From: Uloborus plumipes
Taxonomy: Eukaryota; Arthropoda; Arachnida; Araneae; Uloboridae
Assembly (NCBI GenBank): GCA_038373865.1
Contig: JAXGGA010000495.1
Coordinates: 1-64,000, forward strand
Reading direction: 5' to 3'
Length of the DNA stretch: 64,000 nucleotides
The position numbers and the translations under genes were made by a program. Below, piece after piece: positions 1-12,721 of the stretch. Numbering within the stretch: the stretch's first letter is position 1; each line of letters starts with the position of its first letter. The notes under the pieces were generated by a model. The model did not search any database and was not told the origin of the DNA. It saw only the letters and a list, made by a program, of their open reading frames with translations.

Positions 1-223
1 CGCTTTAAATTTGACTACTTATTAATTGATATCTTCGCTAATTAAAATCGTATAATTATATCAATTGAAACTAAAGAAGCTTGAAAAATTACCTATCTAT
101 CGGTACCTGGTTCGACTTTCAGTTCATTGGCGTTCAGGAGAAAGAAGAGTGACATAGAAAGATAGAAAGATAGTTAGAAAGAAAGATAGTGAGAAAGATA
201 CTCAGTTTTTAATATAAGTAGAT
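1..223. other. Unassigned intergenic sequence with GATA-like simple repeat
   Basis: No gene is visible. Around 155-200 there is an imperfect simple repeat built from AGAAAGATAG-type units. The remainder is AT-rich and unassigned. Confidence 0.5.
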
Positions 224-378
224 TTTTTAAAAAGTAGCGAAGTAGCGACTACAATTCAAAAATAGTTCGTAGTCGCTACATTAAAAAAAAGTAGGTGCAG
301 TTGTAGTTAACTACATTTATAACAAAGTAGTTGTAGTTGTAGTTCGTTACAAAAGAAATGTAGTTTTTCCAGCCACTG
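224..378. mobile_element. Truncated hAT-type miniature element (CAGTGGTTGG family)
   Basis: This stretch, rich in GTAGTTGTAGTT and GTAGCGACTAC motifs and ending in CCAGCCACTG, matches the right-hand third of the complete element at 18448-19052 in the same orientation. The other terminus is missing, so it is a 5'-truncated copy. The family assignment rests on the complete copy, which has 10 bp inverted ends and an 8 bp target duplication. Confidence 0.7.
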
Positions 379-812
379 GTTGTAGCACCAGCGACACCCC
401 CTGAGGGGTGCTACTTGACTCCCAATGGCACCCTTGAAGATACCATTAACCCCTAATATTTCAGACCGGCTCGGCTCCCCCGGAAAAATTCCTTACTACA
501 ACGTTTTATAGTACATTTTTTACCGCAAACCTGATTTCAAAAAATGTGATCTTTTTTTTAGAAAATTATATCCAAAAGTTCATATTATTAATGTAAAAGT
601 TCATATGATAATGTAAAATTAAATTTATTTATTCACAAAAATTTTAAATTTGAAAATTTATGACTTTGTAGCTGAACTTTAGTGTAAAGGATGACAAAGT
701 GTGTCTGCCCCCCCCCCCCCCAAGAAAGTGCATAAGCATAGCTCTGGTATTGCAACCCCTGTTTTAACTAAGTTCCTACGCTCCTGTGTTTAATAGGTGT
801 ACCAACCATTTA
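379..812. other. Unassigned intergenic sequence with poly-C tract
   Basis: There is a short GC-rich hairpin near 381-416 (GTAGCACC paired with GGTGCTAC) and a C-run near 707-721. No coding signal is seen. Confidence 0.4.
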
Positions 813-1710
813 TATGGGCGATTCTCTGCAAACTCGTCATTTTCCATACAGAATCTGTCCAGGCATGTTTTTTTTAAGTGTTTGTGAAATGAATCTATTA
901 CTTTGGTTCGAAAGAGGGCCAATTGAAGTTTGTATTTTTCTGATAAATCATGATAGGGGGTAAGTCCGCTGCCTAGTATAACTAGACAGGGGATTGTGTA
1001 TTTGTACTTTGTTGAGTAATATCTGCAAAATAATTGGAACATAATTAGTTACGAAACTACCTATTAATTTAGGCACAAATCGTGGACATAATAACTAATA
1101 TGTTTCACAATTAAACTAATTAACATTAATAAAATCACTTCGCAGAGGACGGTTTTCGCAACGACCGAGATGCATACTTTCATCACAAATGTGGGTGACG
1201 TTTTAATACCATTCTCAGCAATTTCGGCAAATTCATACTGATTACTTTAAACTTCACGTTAAAAAACATTCGAAAGAGTAACAGATTTTCGCTATTGCAA
1301 CTTTGAATTTGTAGCAGAGGACTGTTTAAAAAAAACCTCGGACAGAACTTACATGACAATTTTAAGTTTTAGAAATACGTAATTAGCCCTTATTTCATAA
1401 AAAAGATATAGTTGCATTATTCTATTTTTAGATATTAATTGCCAAATTTATGTAATGTGTAAATAGATTTTTTTTTTTAATATTGCCTTTTAGTGTTATA
1501 CGATTGGGACAGCCAGGGGACTGTGTTTTTGGTGCTTAGATGATTTCTAGAAGAAAAAAAATTAAATCGTTATCGCTTCAAATACAATTGGACCACAGAG
1601 TATTAATCCTTTACTTGTATTAAAAGCGATAATTACTTTATTACACTTTATTTTTTTTTTTAAATACTCGGTCCGGACAGCCAATTACGAGTTTACAGAG
1701 AATCGCCTAT
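813..1710. mobile_element. Probable miniature inverted-repeat element
   Basis: The left end at 814-838 (GGCGATTCTCTGCAAACTCG) is the inverse of the right end at 1686-1709 with few mismatches, giving an inverted repeat of about 24 bp around a non-coding body of roughly 900 bp. The bases TA flank both ends, as for mariner-like elements. A short phrase, AGGTGTACCA, is also directly repeated just outside the two ends (about 793 and 1724). The superfamily is uncertain. Confidence 0.5.
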
Positions 1711-1781
1711 ATCGATGTTTATTAGGTGTACCATTTATTGGAACTTTAAAAAAGTTATGTAGATAATTTTGTAAGATTGTT

Positions 1782-2396
1782 GCAGTGCCGATTAATTGGC
1801 CTTAATCGGTCACTTTGCCGATTATTAATAATCGGCAAAATTGGGCGGATTAATCGGCAGAAAAAATATTTTTTATATTATTCTTTAACGCATACCTTAA
1901 CAAAAAAAAAACTATGAGGAATATTTTTTTTTGAAGTAATAATGCTCCTCACAGTTGATATAAATTTTTAATAAATTAATTTTCCTACTTTAAATCAGTA
2001 TACATAGTGTTGCAACATTTTTCATGTGGCGATATAGTTTTCTCCTTAGCACAGTGCTTTTAGGTAACCTCTAGTTTTCACAAAGAATAAAAGTCTTGAA
2101 TTAAATTGCTACCAATTATTGAAAAATTTAAATTAAAAGTACTTCTAAATGGGAGTGCTCACCACAGACTCCCCCGCCCACTGTTTTTGAATTTTTATGT
2201 ACAATTAAAGTAATTAACAATGTGTTAATGTATTAGAATTGACAATAATATGCAAATTAGTGCAAAGAAATTTGATAAGATAGTGAAATAATTTTGTGAA
2301 AAATAGGAAAATGGGAAAAAGATATTCTCAGAAATAAATTACTTAATCGGCTGGGCCAATTAATCGGTAATCGGACAATTTGCTTATCGGTGCATC
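1782..2396. mobile_element. Degenerate DNA transposon with TAATCGG subterminal repeats
   Basis: Both ends of this block carry clusters of the heptamer TAATCGG or its complement (about 1789-1858 and 2342-2392), next to end-like sequences GCAGTGCCGAT and ATCGGTGCATCC in opposite orientation. Short repeats crowded at both ends are typical of transposase-binding sites in hAT elements. No clean target duplication is visible and the interior is non-coding. Confidence 0.4.
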
Positions 2397-2404
2397 CTTA
2401 TAAA

Positions 2405-3930
2405 GAAATTAAGGGATCGATGGTATTGAAACATTGACCAAAAAACATCGATGTTTCAAAACATCGATTTTTTTAAAATAGGGTAGTTTTCGATTTTTCA
2501 ATTTTATTTTTATATGATAGAGTAACATGTGTGAACATCATCGGTGAAAAAATTTTTGCGATACGATAAGTAGTTTTTTTTTAAATAATTTTTAAAGTTC
2601 AAGAAAATGTGACGTCACTCGGCGGCGGAAGAAACGTCATCGGTACTTCCGCCGCGCCTCAGCCGACGAGGAGAAGCGAGGGAAACGCTTGGCTACGTTG
2701 AAGACACACTTGAAGACTATTAACTCCTCGTGATTTTGGAAGATTTAAATCGCTCGTCCTCTCGAAAATAGGCAAAAACCATCATTGATGTCACTTGAGG
2801 GAGATTGTTGGACTGTCCTTTGACGTATCCTGTCTCCATCATGCATCAAAAGGATTATTAAATATCTAAAAATTAAAAATAACTACGCGCTCAAAATGTC
2901 CGTAGCGATAACATGGGTCCGTCGTGGAGAGCTGAGGATTGAGGCCGAGTGACGTAACTCGTGACGTATCAGAAAAGCGCGCTTTTGCGCGTCGGATTTT
3001 TAAAAATTCATTAAAAATCAATCGTTGTGTTTTAAAATACGGCAGTGGTGAATTTTGGAGTTTTGAGGGTCAAGTAACAATATTTAATGATCAAAATGGG
3101 GATTTTTAATAGGTCACAACTACCCTATTGCTTACACCTTTAAATGTACAGTAATACAGTAATTCCACAATACATTGCGCCGCCTTATATCACTATATTA
3201 ATTTTATCTTATGTGTTCTGAAAAACATCAACCAAAGGATATCGATGTCAATGATAGAAAACTTTTCTTGGTGAGATAGATTCTGCATTTGTTTATTAAC
3301 TGTGTAACTTTTATTTATCGAATATTTTTATGAATTTTTTTTTTTTTTTTTTGTTCTAATGTAAAACATTATCGAAACGCAAAACAACGATGTTTAAAAA
3401 TCATAGACCCTAAATCATCGTTGGTAATTAAAAAAAACAAAACTATTTTATTACAATAGATATTTACAACTGTTAAAGATGAATACTTTTTATTGCTTTT
3501 TGTTGAAATGTAAAACAGCCATCGAACGAAAAAAACATTGAACGCGAAACACTGATCATCAAAAGACATCGACCAAAAAACACTGATGGTACCTGTACCT
3601 ATAAAAACGTCTTCTAACGAGCTTTTGCTGAAACATAAAAAATCCACATTAAAAAAAAAAAAAAATTGAAAAATAAGGCAAAAGCAAATTAGAGATGTTT
3701 CAGAAACATCAAGAGCAAAACATCGATAATAATTATAGAAAAAAAGGTTCAATGAGGTTAATACTGAAACTTTTGATTAATGATGAAAATTTCTTAATAC
3801 GTCTGCTAATCACTTATTTTTGTCAAGCTTTACTTGTTGAATTATGAAACATCGACAATCGAAAAAAACATCGAACCCAAAACATCGATGGTAAAAACAT
3901 CGATGTTTCCAAAACATTGATGTCAAAGCA
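2405..3930. repeat. Cluster of degenerate CATCGATG motifs
   Basis: Copies and near copies of CATCGATG, often followed by TTT and preceded by AAAA, recur irregularly at about 2410-2470, 3228-3250, 3372-3430, 3525-3590 and densely at 3845-3925. The arrangement looks like subterminal repeats of an old transposon whose ends are not clear. Another element (2481-3125) lies inside. Confidence 0.5.
2481..3125. mobile_element. Probable mariner-like miniature element, GC-rich interior
   Basis: It begins GGGTAGTT and ends AACTACCC, with a TA dinucleotide on each side (2479-2480 and 3126-3127), matching Tc1/mariner target duplications. The inverted repeat is short (8 bp). The interior is much richer in G+C than its surroundings and contains several TGACGT motifs. 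No coding sequence is seen. Confidence 0.5.
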
Positions 3931-4019
3931 CTAATGTGTGAGTGGTACTTTTTTCTTTAAAAGACAGTTGACAAAGAGCTTTTATGGCTTTTTATAAATT
4001 ATGGATTTATTCTTAATAA

Positions 4020-4165
4020 CTTTCATACTGTCTGTTCCAAGAAATATTATTCGATTAAACGGGGATCTTTAACATTTTGTCTATGGCATCGGTTCCGAGA
4101 TATTTTATTCGTATAAGCGGGGTATTCGTTTATCCGTAACCCGATTAAGCCGGGACGACAGTATT
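4020..4165. repeat. Directly repeated transposon-end-like sequence
   Basis: Two similar blocks at about 4029-4068 and 4088-4125 share the pattern GTTCC-AGA-ATT-ATTCG-TAA-CGGG. The composition (ATTCGTTTATCCG and related strings) recalls ends of pogo/Tigger-like miniature elements, but no matching opposite end was found. Confidence 0.35.
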
Positions 4166-4319
4166 TATTTGGTTCTATCTTTTCGAAAAAATAATCCTAA
4201 ATATAGTTTTAAAAAAACTAAAAAATATGCTTTTAGATTTAATCAAACTAAAAGGAAGATTTTCAAAACTATTGAATATCCGCTAAGTTTACATGCACTT
4301 AGAATTCATCAACATGTAA

Positions 4320-4542
4320 TATAGTTTAGTCTTTAGTATTAATAACAGTATTAAATATATTACTCGTATATTTTCAAAGAACGTGAATTTTATATATAGA
4401 GAGAGATTTTCAGAGTTACATACAAACTGAAATACTTATAATAGTTGCCTTCAGTATTAATAATAGTATTAAATATATTACTTTTATATTTGTAAAAAAC
4501 GTGAATTTTATCTTTTGTTCAGAGTTACATACCCACAAGTGA
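4320..4542. repeat. Tandem duplication, about 113 bp unit
   Basis: The block 4320-4430 is repeated at about 4434-4542 with modest divergence. Shared landmarks are AGTATTAATAA, AGTATTAAATATATTAC, ACGTGAATTTTAT and CAGAGTTACATAC. The first copy contains a small GA-rich insertion. It is non-coding. Confidence 0.65.
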
Positions 4543-4603
4543 AACTAATAAAAGCGTACTAAAAAGAAAGAAAAGAAAGATTATTTACTACAATAAATTA
4601 GAA

Positions 4604-7600
4604 CAGTGGTGGCCAACCCGCGGCACGCGTGCCACAATGTGGCACGGCAGAGCAGTAACAGTGGCACGCCAAGACTTTTTGAAAAAAATCCAAAATTGAG
4701 GAAAAAATGTCCATCTCAAAAATATTGATAAAAACTAAAACCCTTAAACTGATAAATAAATGATATTGTGACGATTAAGTGTCAGGAGGTTGGCTTATAA
4801 ATTGTCTGAACTACAATATTGCAAAGTACTTAACGTTAGATTTGGACATCCAACAAAAGCTGAGATGCTAGACAATGCTTTGTAAAGCATATTTGCGTTT
4901 AACACGAATGGAACTTTCGATGCTGCAGAACGGATTTTTGATCTGCATTAGTTTCAGCTACGGGTGATGAAATTTTATAAAGCAGTTAACTCTGCAACTA
5001 AAATTAAGAAACCAGATTGGACAAAATTCGGTATGGTTGCACAAATGAAGATCCTTAAATTGTTTTTGTTACAGAACTTGAAAATAATTTGGGAAAAAAA
5101 CTTCGAAAGTATCATCGAATTATTTATCACAAACTCATTGCCAAGGAATGAGACTTTTTCTCTGCTGGGTCCCTACTCTCATTGTATCGTCAATATAGTC
5201 GATACCGAGAATACGGGTTTTTTGTGCCCCGTGACGTCAATTCTCGTAAGACACGAATAATCGCTAATCTCAAAGCCACTTCCAATTTAAGGTATCTAGA
5301 ATCGCGCCGAGAAGTTTACGACAGGGTAAGAAGACATGAGTTGTGTTCCTCGCCAGTGAGAAGCTGTTTCTTTATTCCATTTTTTCTCAAAGCGGAGTGT
5401 GCCATCATGTTTATAAGTTCTGAATATGTGGTTTAGTATGTTTTTACATTGAGAGTTAAGATTTTTTCTTTATTTTGAGTTTGAATTTGAGAGAGGCATC
5501 CATTTATCGGCAGGAATTGGATCTCTTCATATTTGCCGATTATCTATAATCATCTTGTTTTACTGGTTAATTAGCCAAAATTTTGCAAATTGAAATTACT
5601 TTAAGGTATGCCCAAAACTTGAATTTATATATCTACTTAACCAGGGTGTCGATCTAACCCAGGGTGGGGGGTACATTTCCTTTAATAAAATGAGCTCTTT
5701 ACTCAAATTCTATTTTCTATCAGGGGAGGGGGGGGGGCATTTCGTTTTAATCGTATCGTATTTAAGTTTAATTTTTCCTCACAGAATAATTGAATCATCG
5801 TTTTTCAAGTCTTAAAATGATAGCAAAAGCATAAAACATGACTTTGTTTCTTTCAATTCTCAAACATAAAGTGTTTTAAATGCATTTTGGAAAAAAGATC
5901 CGCAGACATTTGATTTGTGATCTCCATTTTTCTCTTATGCATTGCCCCAAAAACAGGGTCTTGTACGTACAGGGTCTGTGTATTTAGAGAGTGAATATTT
6001 ATCTCGTATTGCGAAAAGGCCGAAATATCGCGAAAAGCAAAATTGAGTCTATCAAAATCATTGCAAAAAGCGCAGCACATGCAGTAATTTCTACCCCTCT
6101 CAAACAACAAATGTTTTAAATACACGTTTTGGAAAATTGATACCTAAATACAGGGCATGACTTTGTAGGACATTGAACACGAGGTTTATGTGCTGCCCCC
6201 CCCCCCCCCCCAAATAAAAACAATATAATGAAGTAGTAAAATATTTTAGATTTCAAGTTTTCGAAAGAGTATTTTTAGATTAATTTTCTTTCTTGTCATA
6301 GTGCGATGTGAAATTTCTCCATTTTAAAAACTTTAGATGGATTTAAGGCCTTTTTTGCCCTGCCCAGACATGTGATTTTTCGTCAAAATATCGTTGAAAA
6401 CAAAGTCATGAAGTTAAATGATTTAATTTAACAAATATTTTTAAATATTAGTATTATTTTTTTTAAGTATTTATAAATATTTTCATGCTTAGTCGAAGCA
6501 TTTGATGCATTGAAACGAATTCGTATAATGTATTTCGACACTTTTCTTCGCTTACGCTTGTATGCTCGTATGTGTTGAAAAGATGTACTAATTGCGATTT
6601 AAAATTCTAATATTTTTAAATTCCTGAAACACAACACCTTAATCTGCCCGAATACTTTTAATATTTGGCTCTCGAATCTGTTTGCCATATATTTCGGAGG
6701 CTAAGCTAAATCAGAAAGTTAAAGCAAAATGCAGGCGTGAATGTTGATGTAACGCGAGTGAGATATACTAAAAATACTGTCATTTGATTGGGCAATCGTT
6801 TTTCCTTCTCTATACGCGGTAGAAGGAGAGAAAATTCTCGCTTGGGCACACTAGGGCTTTCAGAGTAGTACAAAATTTGACAAGCGACTACTTTTTCGGC
6901 TATTCTTGCTTGTCGTGAGGGAGTAATAGACGTCACTGGAAGTTCCAGAGTAGGGCCCCTGGTGACCCTGTAGGTAGCCACTGTAGGAAGCCACTGTATT
7001 AACGAACTACGAATTAGAGATCTGAATGTTTTGTGAACAGGAGAAAGAGGAGAGCATGGCAAGTTACTCCTTCATTGAAATGTGCAATAGCTATCAAAAG
7101 GATAAATAATCATAAGATTTTAGAATTTTAATGAGTGTTTTTTAAAATGCTCGGAAGGAAAGCAGTGAGGACTTGCTACTTAGGAATGAAGAATAGCAAA
7201 TGAATTTAGCTATGTCATCTCTTATTATTCGGCGTTTAAGTAATTTAAATTTAAATAGTACAAGAAAAGTTTTCTAAACCAGTATAGGTAATCTATATTA
7301 TTTTATGATGAAATTTCAGTTTCTTTCTAATTTGGAGGAAAAAAAATAAAACATTAAATTTAATACTGAAAGTATCAACACAAGTTTAATAATTTTTCAA
7401 TGCTATATGGAGAAAATTTTACCCCTATTTTAAGTATTCATTCAGTGTTAGGTTTGATGATTTTCAGGATCATAAAAAAAAAATGCTGATCTTTTCAAAT
7501 TCTTTGTCTATTTCTCTCCAAGACACTACTTGTTTCCCTTCTGAAATCCAAATCGGAATTACTGACCTTTTGCGTCGGTAATCAAATATAAGAGCTTACT

Positions 7601-8201
7601 TCAACAGAAAGTCATCCACGTTATACAGAAATTTGGAAATTTGTACCTACAATTTTTTATTCACATTTGCACACTTTAGCCGTCTGATGCTGTTGTAGAT
7701 TTGGTTCAAAATACGCTCCTAAACAAATATTTTTCGTTATGAATGCAGAAAAATCTAAATACCGTTGAATATTAATTGATAGCACTTAAAACACTCAACT
7801 TCTTAGGATTCTCAAGAACTAATCCTAAAATTAAAGACTTTGTAAAAAAGGTACAGACTCATAAACCACATTAAGTACAGACTGTTTAATTTCTTAGAGT
7901 AGAATGTTTGATGTTATTTGTTTCTTTTTTAAGCGTAAGCCAACTGACAGAACCTATGAAAGTGTTTATTAACGATAACTCTTAAGTTTGGACTTGTAAT
8001 GTCTTTATTATCATTTAGATTTCAATTGCTCAGATTTACGAGAAAAAATGTTTCATTTGAGTAAGAATTACACAGTCAGCCAACATAAAATCTATTTTTA
8101 ACTTTAAAAAAAAATCAGTTTGTTAGAAAAATACATTGTGGCACGGTGGGCTTTTTCTCTCCAGATAGTGGCACTCTCCCTAAAAAGGTTGGCCACCCCT
8201 G
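4604..8201. mobile_element. hAT-type DNA transposon, 3.6 kb, with nested insertion
   Basis: The ends are CAGTGGTGGCCAACC and GGTTGGCCACCCCTG, inverted relative to each other, and the element is flanked by an exact 8 bp duplication AATTAGAA (4596-4603 and 8202-8209), the hallmark of hAT transposition. Most of its body matches, in reverse, the element at 25067-27762. Compared with that copy it carries an extra segment at about 5171-6955. No intact transposase frame is recognisable. Open frames such as 4964-5260 show no motif I know. Confidence 0.9.
5171..6955. mobile_element. Possible nested element inside the 3.6 kb hAT
   Basis: Aligning 4604-8201 with its sister copy shows that this interval is absent there: the sister reads straight through the equivalent of 5160 into the equivalent of 6956. 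The inserted block starts CCCTACTCT and ends AGAGTAGGG, a 9 bp inverted repeat, and both end regions carry GTGACGTC or its complement. It contains two G- or C-homopolymer runs and an internal imperfect duplication (about 5860-5900 and 6105-6140). The superfamily is not determined. Confidence 0.5.
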
Positions 8202-8209
8202 AATTAGAA

Positions 8210-9879
8210 GGTGAATGGAAAGGATTTTCAAATAAATGATACATAAAACACTTTAAAAGTTGAAATTATGGAACCTCGATAAGTCGACACCCGCTTAGCT
8301 CCGCATATTTTCATATGTCTTTTGGGGTGTCGAGTTATCGAGGTGTCGCTGAGTTTCACAAAATAGGGATATTCAATCAAAATTCTACGGCTAGGGTTAA
8401 TTTATTTAAATATTTATTTGTTAATCGATAATATGGCTCCTTGTCAAAACTTACTTTTTATCCTTGACGCAACAAGGAAGAGAGTTTATAAGTTTGACGT
8501 GGCTGTGTATCTGTCTGTGGCACTCTAACACCTAAACGGGTGAACCTTTTTTTGATTGAATGGTGAAGTAATTGAGAGTGTTCTTAGCTAGGTCGCGTTT
8601 TCGGATGACATTAACAAAGATATTAATAAAAAACTTTTAAAACGTTTTTCGTAATTTTTGAAGGGTTAACATAGCTGAAAAAATTTAAAACAATAGCATC
8701 AAAAAAAGAAACAAAAATCTGCGTCAGATGTGTGTGGTACTTCCGTGTAAAAAATAACTTGAATTAAAACTTTTTTTAGCAAATGGGTCTGCGTCTTAAA
8801 TTTACACGATTGGAAACCGATGTCATTGTTGGCTGACGAGGCAAGAAAACTCAATGATTTAAAATGTTTATCTGTTTCCAGATTCTATTTGTTAGCAATT
8901 GAAATTTTTGTAATTGATTTTAGTGTAAGAATTTTTAATTTTCCCTCTTTATTCTACTTTTGCGACTATACTACACTGCAAGGTTTCTTGACACTAACGT
9001 CGTGACGTTAGCCTATGAAAAACGAGCTAGATAAAACGTCACAGCTTACTTGGCGAATTAGAGGAGATCACTAACTGCTTGTGAGCTCTTATTGGCTCCT
9101 CGCGTAGTGACGTCGTGTGTCAAGTTGTTGTCTAGTATAGCAAGTTTTACAGTAAGGATTATCTTTCCTTTTTCGTGTTTACCATATCCTCTCGAAAACA
9201 ATTAAATATATTCAGATTTAAAATGCTTTATGGCCTCTGCTCCCCCTTTATGAGAAAAATGGCTGCCAAGATGGCCAGTGCAAGGCAAAAACGCACGTTT
9301 TTGCCTTGTGGCTGATCTTTAAGCTTAAATATTTCCAAGAAGGAGTGAGAAACCCAAATTATGCATTATGTAACCTTTTATAGTAAACATCTGTATACTA
9401 CCAGGAAGTGAGTAAACCTTTGGTTATGTCTTCCTTTTTTTGGAATAAATTCCTCAATTTTAGCAAAATCTGCAAAATCGAGTTTTTGTGATGACAACTT
9501 CAAAGAGCCTTAGCAATTTTCATTATGAACATTCTAGTATTTTTTTTCTGAATGCTTGGAGTAACTAGTTTTCATAGATATCTAACACTTTTATATTGCA
9601 CAAGTACAATTTTTTATGAAAAATTATTAAAAAACATCACTTTTTTAGTATTTTGACGTGGCGGACAAACTTTGAGGGCATGTATCTCAGAAAATAAGTG
9701 GAGCAGGAACCTAAAAATTTGGACTTTTCCTTGCCTCTATATGATCAACATGAGTGGCAAATTAAAAGAAAAACCGAGTCGGTCGTGCGACCCCCATTCG
9801 GTGAGTTGGTATGGAATCACTCAGAAAGAAAATGACTAGAAAATGCTGCATTTGTCGGCATGTGCTCATTCACTGGGTT
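8210..9879. other. Unassigned intergenic sequence with small palindromes
   Basis: No convincing gene. There is a possible inverted repeat at about 8272-8345 built on CGATAAGTCGACACC and GGTGTCGAGTTATCG, and palindromes at about 8994-9011 (CTAACGTC/GACGTTAG) and 9284-9305 (GGCAAAAACG/CGTTTTTGCC). These are probably remnants of miniature elements. Confidence 0.4.
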
Positions 9880-10988
9880 CAGTGGCGGATTCAGCGGGAG
9901 GGGCACGGGGGCACGTGCCCCCTCTGTCATATATTCTCGAAGAGCCTAGAACCCAAACTGAAACAAGAAACGCCGATCAAATTATCGAGGACGATTCAAT
10001 TCATCTGTTTTGCATTTTTTTAAATATTTTCTAACAGTTTTTTGGCAACGGAATCGTAAAAGAAAAAAAAAATATTAATACCGTGACAGAGACCTATTTG
10101 ATAACCAGCAAAAAAAAAAAAAAAAATGCAACTGTCACAATTGCTTTGATTTACTTTTAGTAATGAATAATTAGTTTCATTTTTCCGTTGTGAGAAAAAT
10201 GTGTCGATTTCTTTTTTTTTTTTTCCCTTTTATTTATTGATTTTCGGAACTTACGAATGTCCCAAACTTATTCCATGGCGCCAGATCGTTTAAAAGCAAA
10301 GGCTTTTTGCTTACCTTGTATTTGCAAAAAAAAAGGGGGGGGGGGAGACGTAACAAGCGGTTGGGTGGAAGTATGTTTTGCGTTCGCATTCCACTTGGCT
10401 ATTACAGGCATTTAGTTTTTTATTCCTTAAACTTAAATCAAAGGGAAAAACTACTCGCTTAATACATTTTTATTAGGGCTACATTTCTTCAAACAATAAA
10501 ATATGTTTTGATACTTGTCTGAATGATAAGACGCCATGTCTGTGCATTCTTCCGAATTCAGACTCATCAAAAAAATTGTCATCCAAAGCACTTTAGCTAT
10601 AATATTGTTATGTGTTATCCGTTATGGGAAAGTAGATTCAGTGATATTTTCTCGTGTTCCGAGTTTTTTTTATTCTTTTACAAGCACTTTGCTGAGTGAA
10701 ATAATGTTGTGTACGTATTCAAACTCAAACCAATAACGTTACCCTAATGCAAGGTTATCCACAAATAAATAAACACTTTCAAAGGACACCTTCTACTGCC
10801 AGAGTCATACTATACCATGACTGCTTGATGGAATGCCATTATTACCAGGAACCGAAAGGTAATGAAAATACGATAATACATAAGTATACGACAGTTGTTT
10901 GTTTTTAGCAATAATTATTATTTTTTAGTTAAAAAATTAAACTGTGATTTTGTGCCCCTCCTGTAGATTTTCTCTGGATCCGCCACTG
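9880..10988. mobile_element. Non-autonomous hAT-type element, 1.1 kb
   Basis: It runs from CAGTGGCGGATTCAGC to GGATCCGCCACTG and is flanked by an exact 8 bp duplication ACTGGGTT (9872-9879 and 10989-10996). G-rich then C-rich strings follow the inverted ends. The interior is AT-rich and has no transposase-like frame, so it must have moved with an enzyme supplied elsewhere. Confidence 0.9.
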
Positions 10989-11434
10989 ACTGGGTTTGTG
11001 CACTTTTTTTCGATTTAAGTCCCCTTAAATCCTGACACAGAATCATCAAAGCTTTCCCAATTTTTTCAGTAATTAAGTACATCATCAAAAGTGTTTTACC
11101 TTCATGTGGCAAATGCTGCAATTTTCAACGTCGCTGCGAATTCTTGAAATTTTTTTTTCTCTTGAGTATTCATTCATTGGTCGATATACCCTGTAATATT
11201 ATTTGCGTTAGCAGGGAGACTGCAGAAATATGAGAACAAAGTAATAAAAAAAACCTTTTGCAAATTAAGATCAATTAAAATGTAAAACAAATATGGACCG
11301 ACAAATCCTTGACATTAATCTGTAGAGATAAAGAACGAGGGAAGTGAAAAAAAATACACACACATCATTACTTGCTTACATCGGTTTTCAGTATAGTTAC
11401 TGTAGTTTATATTAGTAGTATTATTATTGTATTA

Positions 11435-11510
11435 TTTGACATTTGATACCCTGAGGTCCCCGCACCTACCGTTTGAACGGTTTATCGGTTTTGGGACCCC
11501 AAGGACATTC
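11435..11510 (-). mobile_element. Short 5'-truncated SINE-like insertion
   Basis: A 76 bp segment is flanked by an 11 bp direct repeat TTATTGTATTA (11424-11434 and 11511-11521), as expected for target-primed retroposition. On the minus strand its sequence lines up with the 3' half of the SINE at 16118-16279: both contain CTTGG, then AAACC, an inverted CGGT or GGTA block, and GGGGACCT. It is read as a truncated relative of that SINE. Confidence 0.6.
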
Positions 11511-12033
11511 TTATTGTATTAGCATACATTCAGGGGTGCCCGGAATTAAAATCATTGTGACATCCTTTTTTGGCAAATTTTGGCTGATGAGTAAACAAAT
11601 TTCTACACAGTAGTAAAGTATTTCATTAAAAAAATCTTGTCCTAGTATGCAGGTGACTGGGAATATCAATCAGCAAATTCAGAAATTTTCCTCTTTGAAT
11701 AGTTCAAGATTGGGAAGTCTCTGCATGCATTACACTGAACGGAATTGTACTTACCTTTTGTCTGTTTGAAGGCGATTCAATGGATATTAATGGTGGTTCG
11801 TTGATAAAAGTGGCTCAGGTTCAGTTGATATTGATAATTTGCTACATTTTCCTTGTTTTAAGCCACCTCTCCAGTTATAAAATCGCACAAACAAGAAAGT
11901 GTAATAACCGAATTAGGAGCGTTGCTTAGTTCTACTGACTCCAAAAGGAGACTGAAAGATCACATGAAATCGTGCTTATTTTCGTTACGTCTTTAAGGCG
12001 GCGTCCCTCCATATGATGAGGGGCAACAATGTA

Positions 12034-12487
12034 GGGTAAGTGCTCCAGTAGTCGGCCACAATGACATAAAACTTGTCATAAATAGTACATTTTTTGTTCA
12101 AAATCAGATATGACGCATTCACACATTCATGTACCTATCCTCAATCATCAAGCAGTGGCAGTTAAGTTTTGGGTACTTTTTTGAATTAGTAATGAGTCAT
12201 TTCATTTTGAATGGTGTGCCCATCATCCAAGATTGCGATTCTGCTTATTTTTCAGCTAAAATGATTCTGTGGCCGACTACTGGAGCATTTACTAGTGTTG
12301 ACAACAGCTTGGATTTTAACATTTTTTTTTTTTTTTTAAATTTCTGAAACAAGTAGGTGATTCACTGTCAGAAAGGTTCATTCTAAAGTTTTACCTTATT
12401 TTTGCTGCTGTATTGATAGCTGAAAGTTCTAGGTTAGCCAAGATCAACAAAAGATATTTAAATGGCAGACTACTGGAGCACTTACCC
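12034..12487. mobile_element. Mariner-like miniature element (GGGTAAGTGCTCCAGTAG family), copy 1
   Basis: The ends GGGTAAGTGCTCCAGTAG and its inverse are flanked by TA on both sides. A second, well-conserved copy in opposite orientation lies at 26524-26982, and the two share essentially the whole body. A further end-like sequence, GGCCGACTACTGGAGCATTTA, sits inside at about 12271-12291, suggesting an internal duplication of the terminus. The 72-codon frame over 12129-12347 recurs in the sister copy but resembles no known protein. Confidence 0.75.
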
Positions 12488-12721
12488 TATGCATTTGAAA
12501 GCAAACCTTCTCCTTTTATCATTTGCATTTCTGCCTGTTGAGACTTTTAATTTATCGCTGCTGTCTTGAAAATAGTGCCAAATTTCAGTCCCACAGGAAC
12601 AGAAAAGAAATATAATAAAAAACTCATTCTTAGAAAGGTAGAAAATAACTTTTTTTAAAAAAATTTTTGGTAAGGGTATTTCTTTTTCTTTTTTCTCTTC
12701 TCTTCTTTTTTTTTTTTTTTG

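Noticed and set aside
157..199. CRISPR-like or satellite repeat
   Set aside because: Only an imperfect AGAAAGATAG simple repeat, with no spacers.
3369..3752. 127-codon Phe-rich open frame on the minus strand
   Set aside because: Low-complexity translation of A-runs and CATCGATG repeats, with no splice context or domain.
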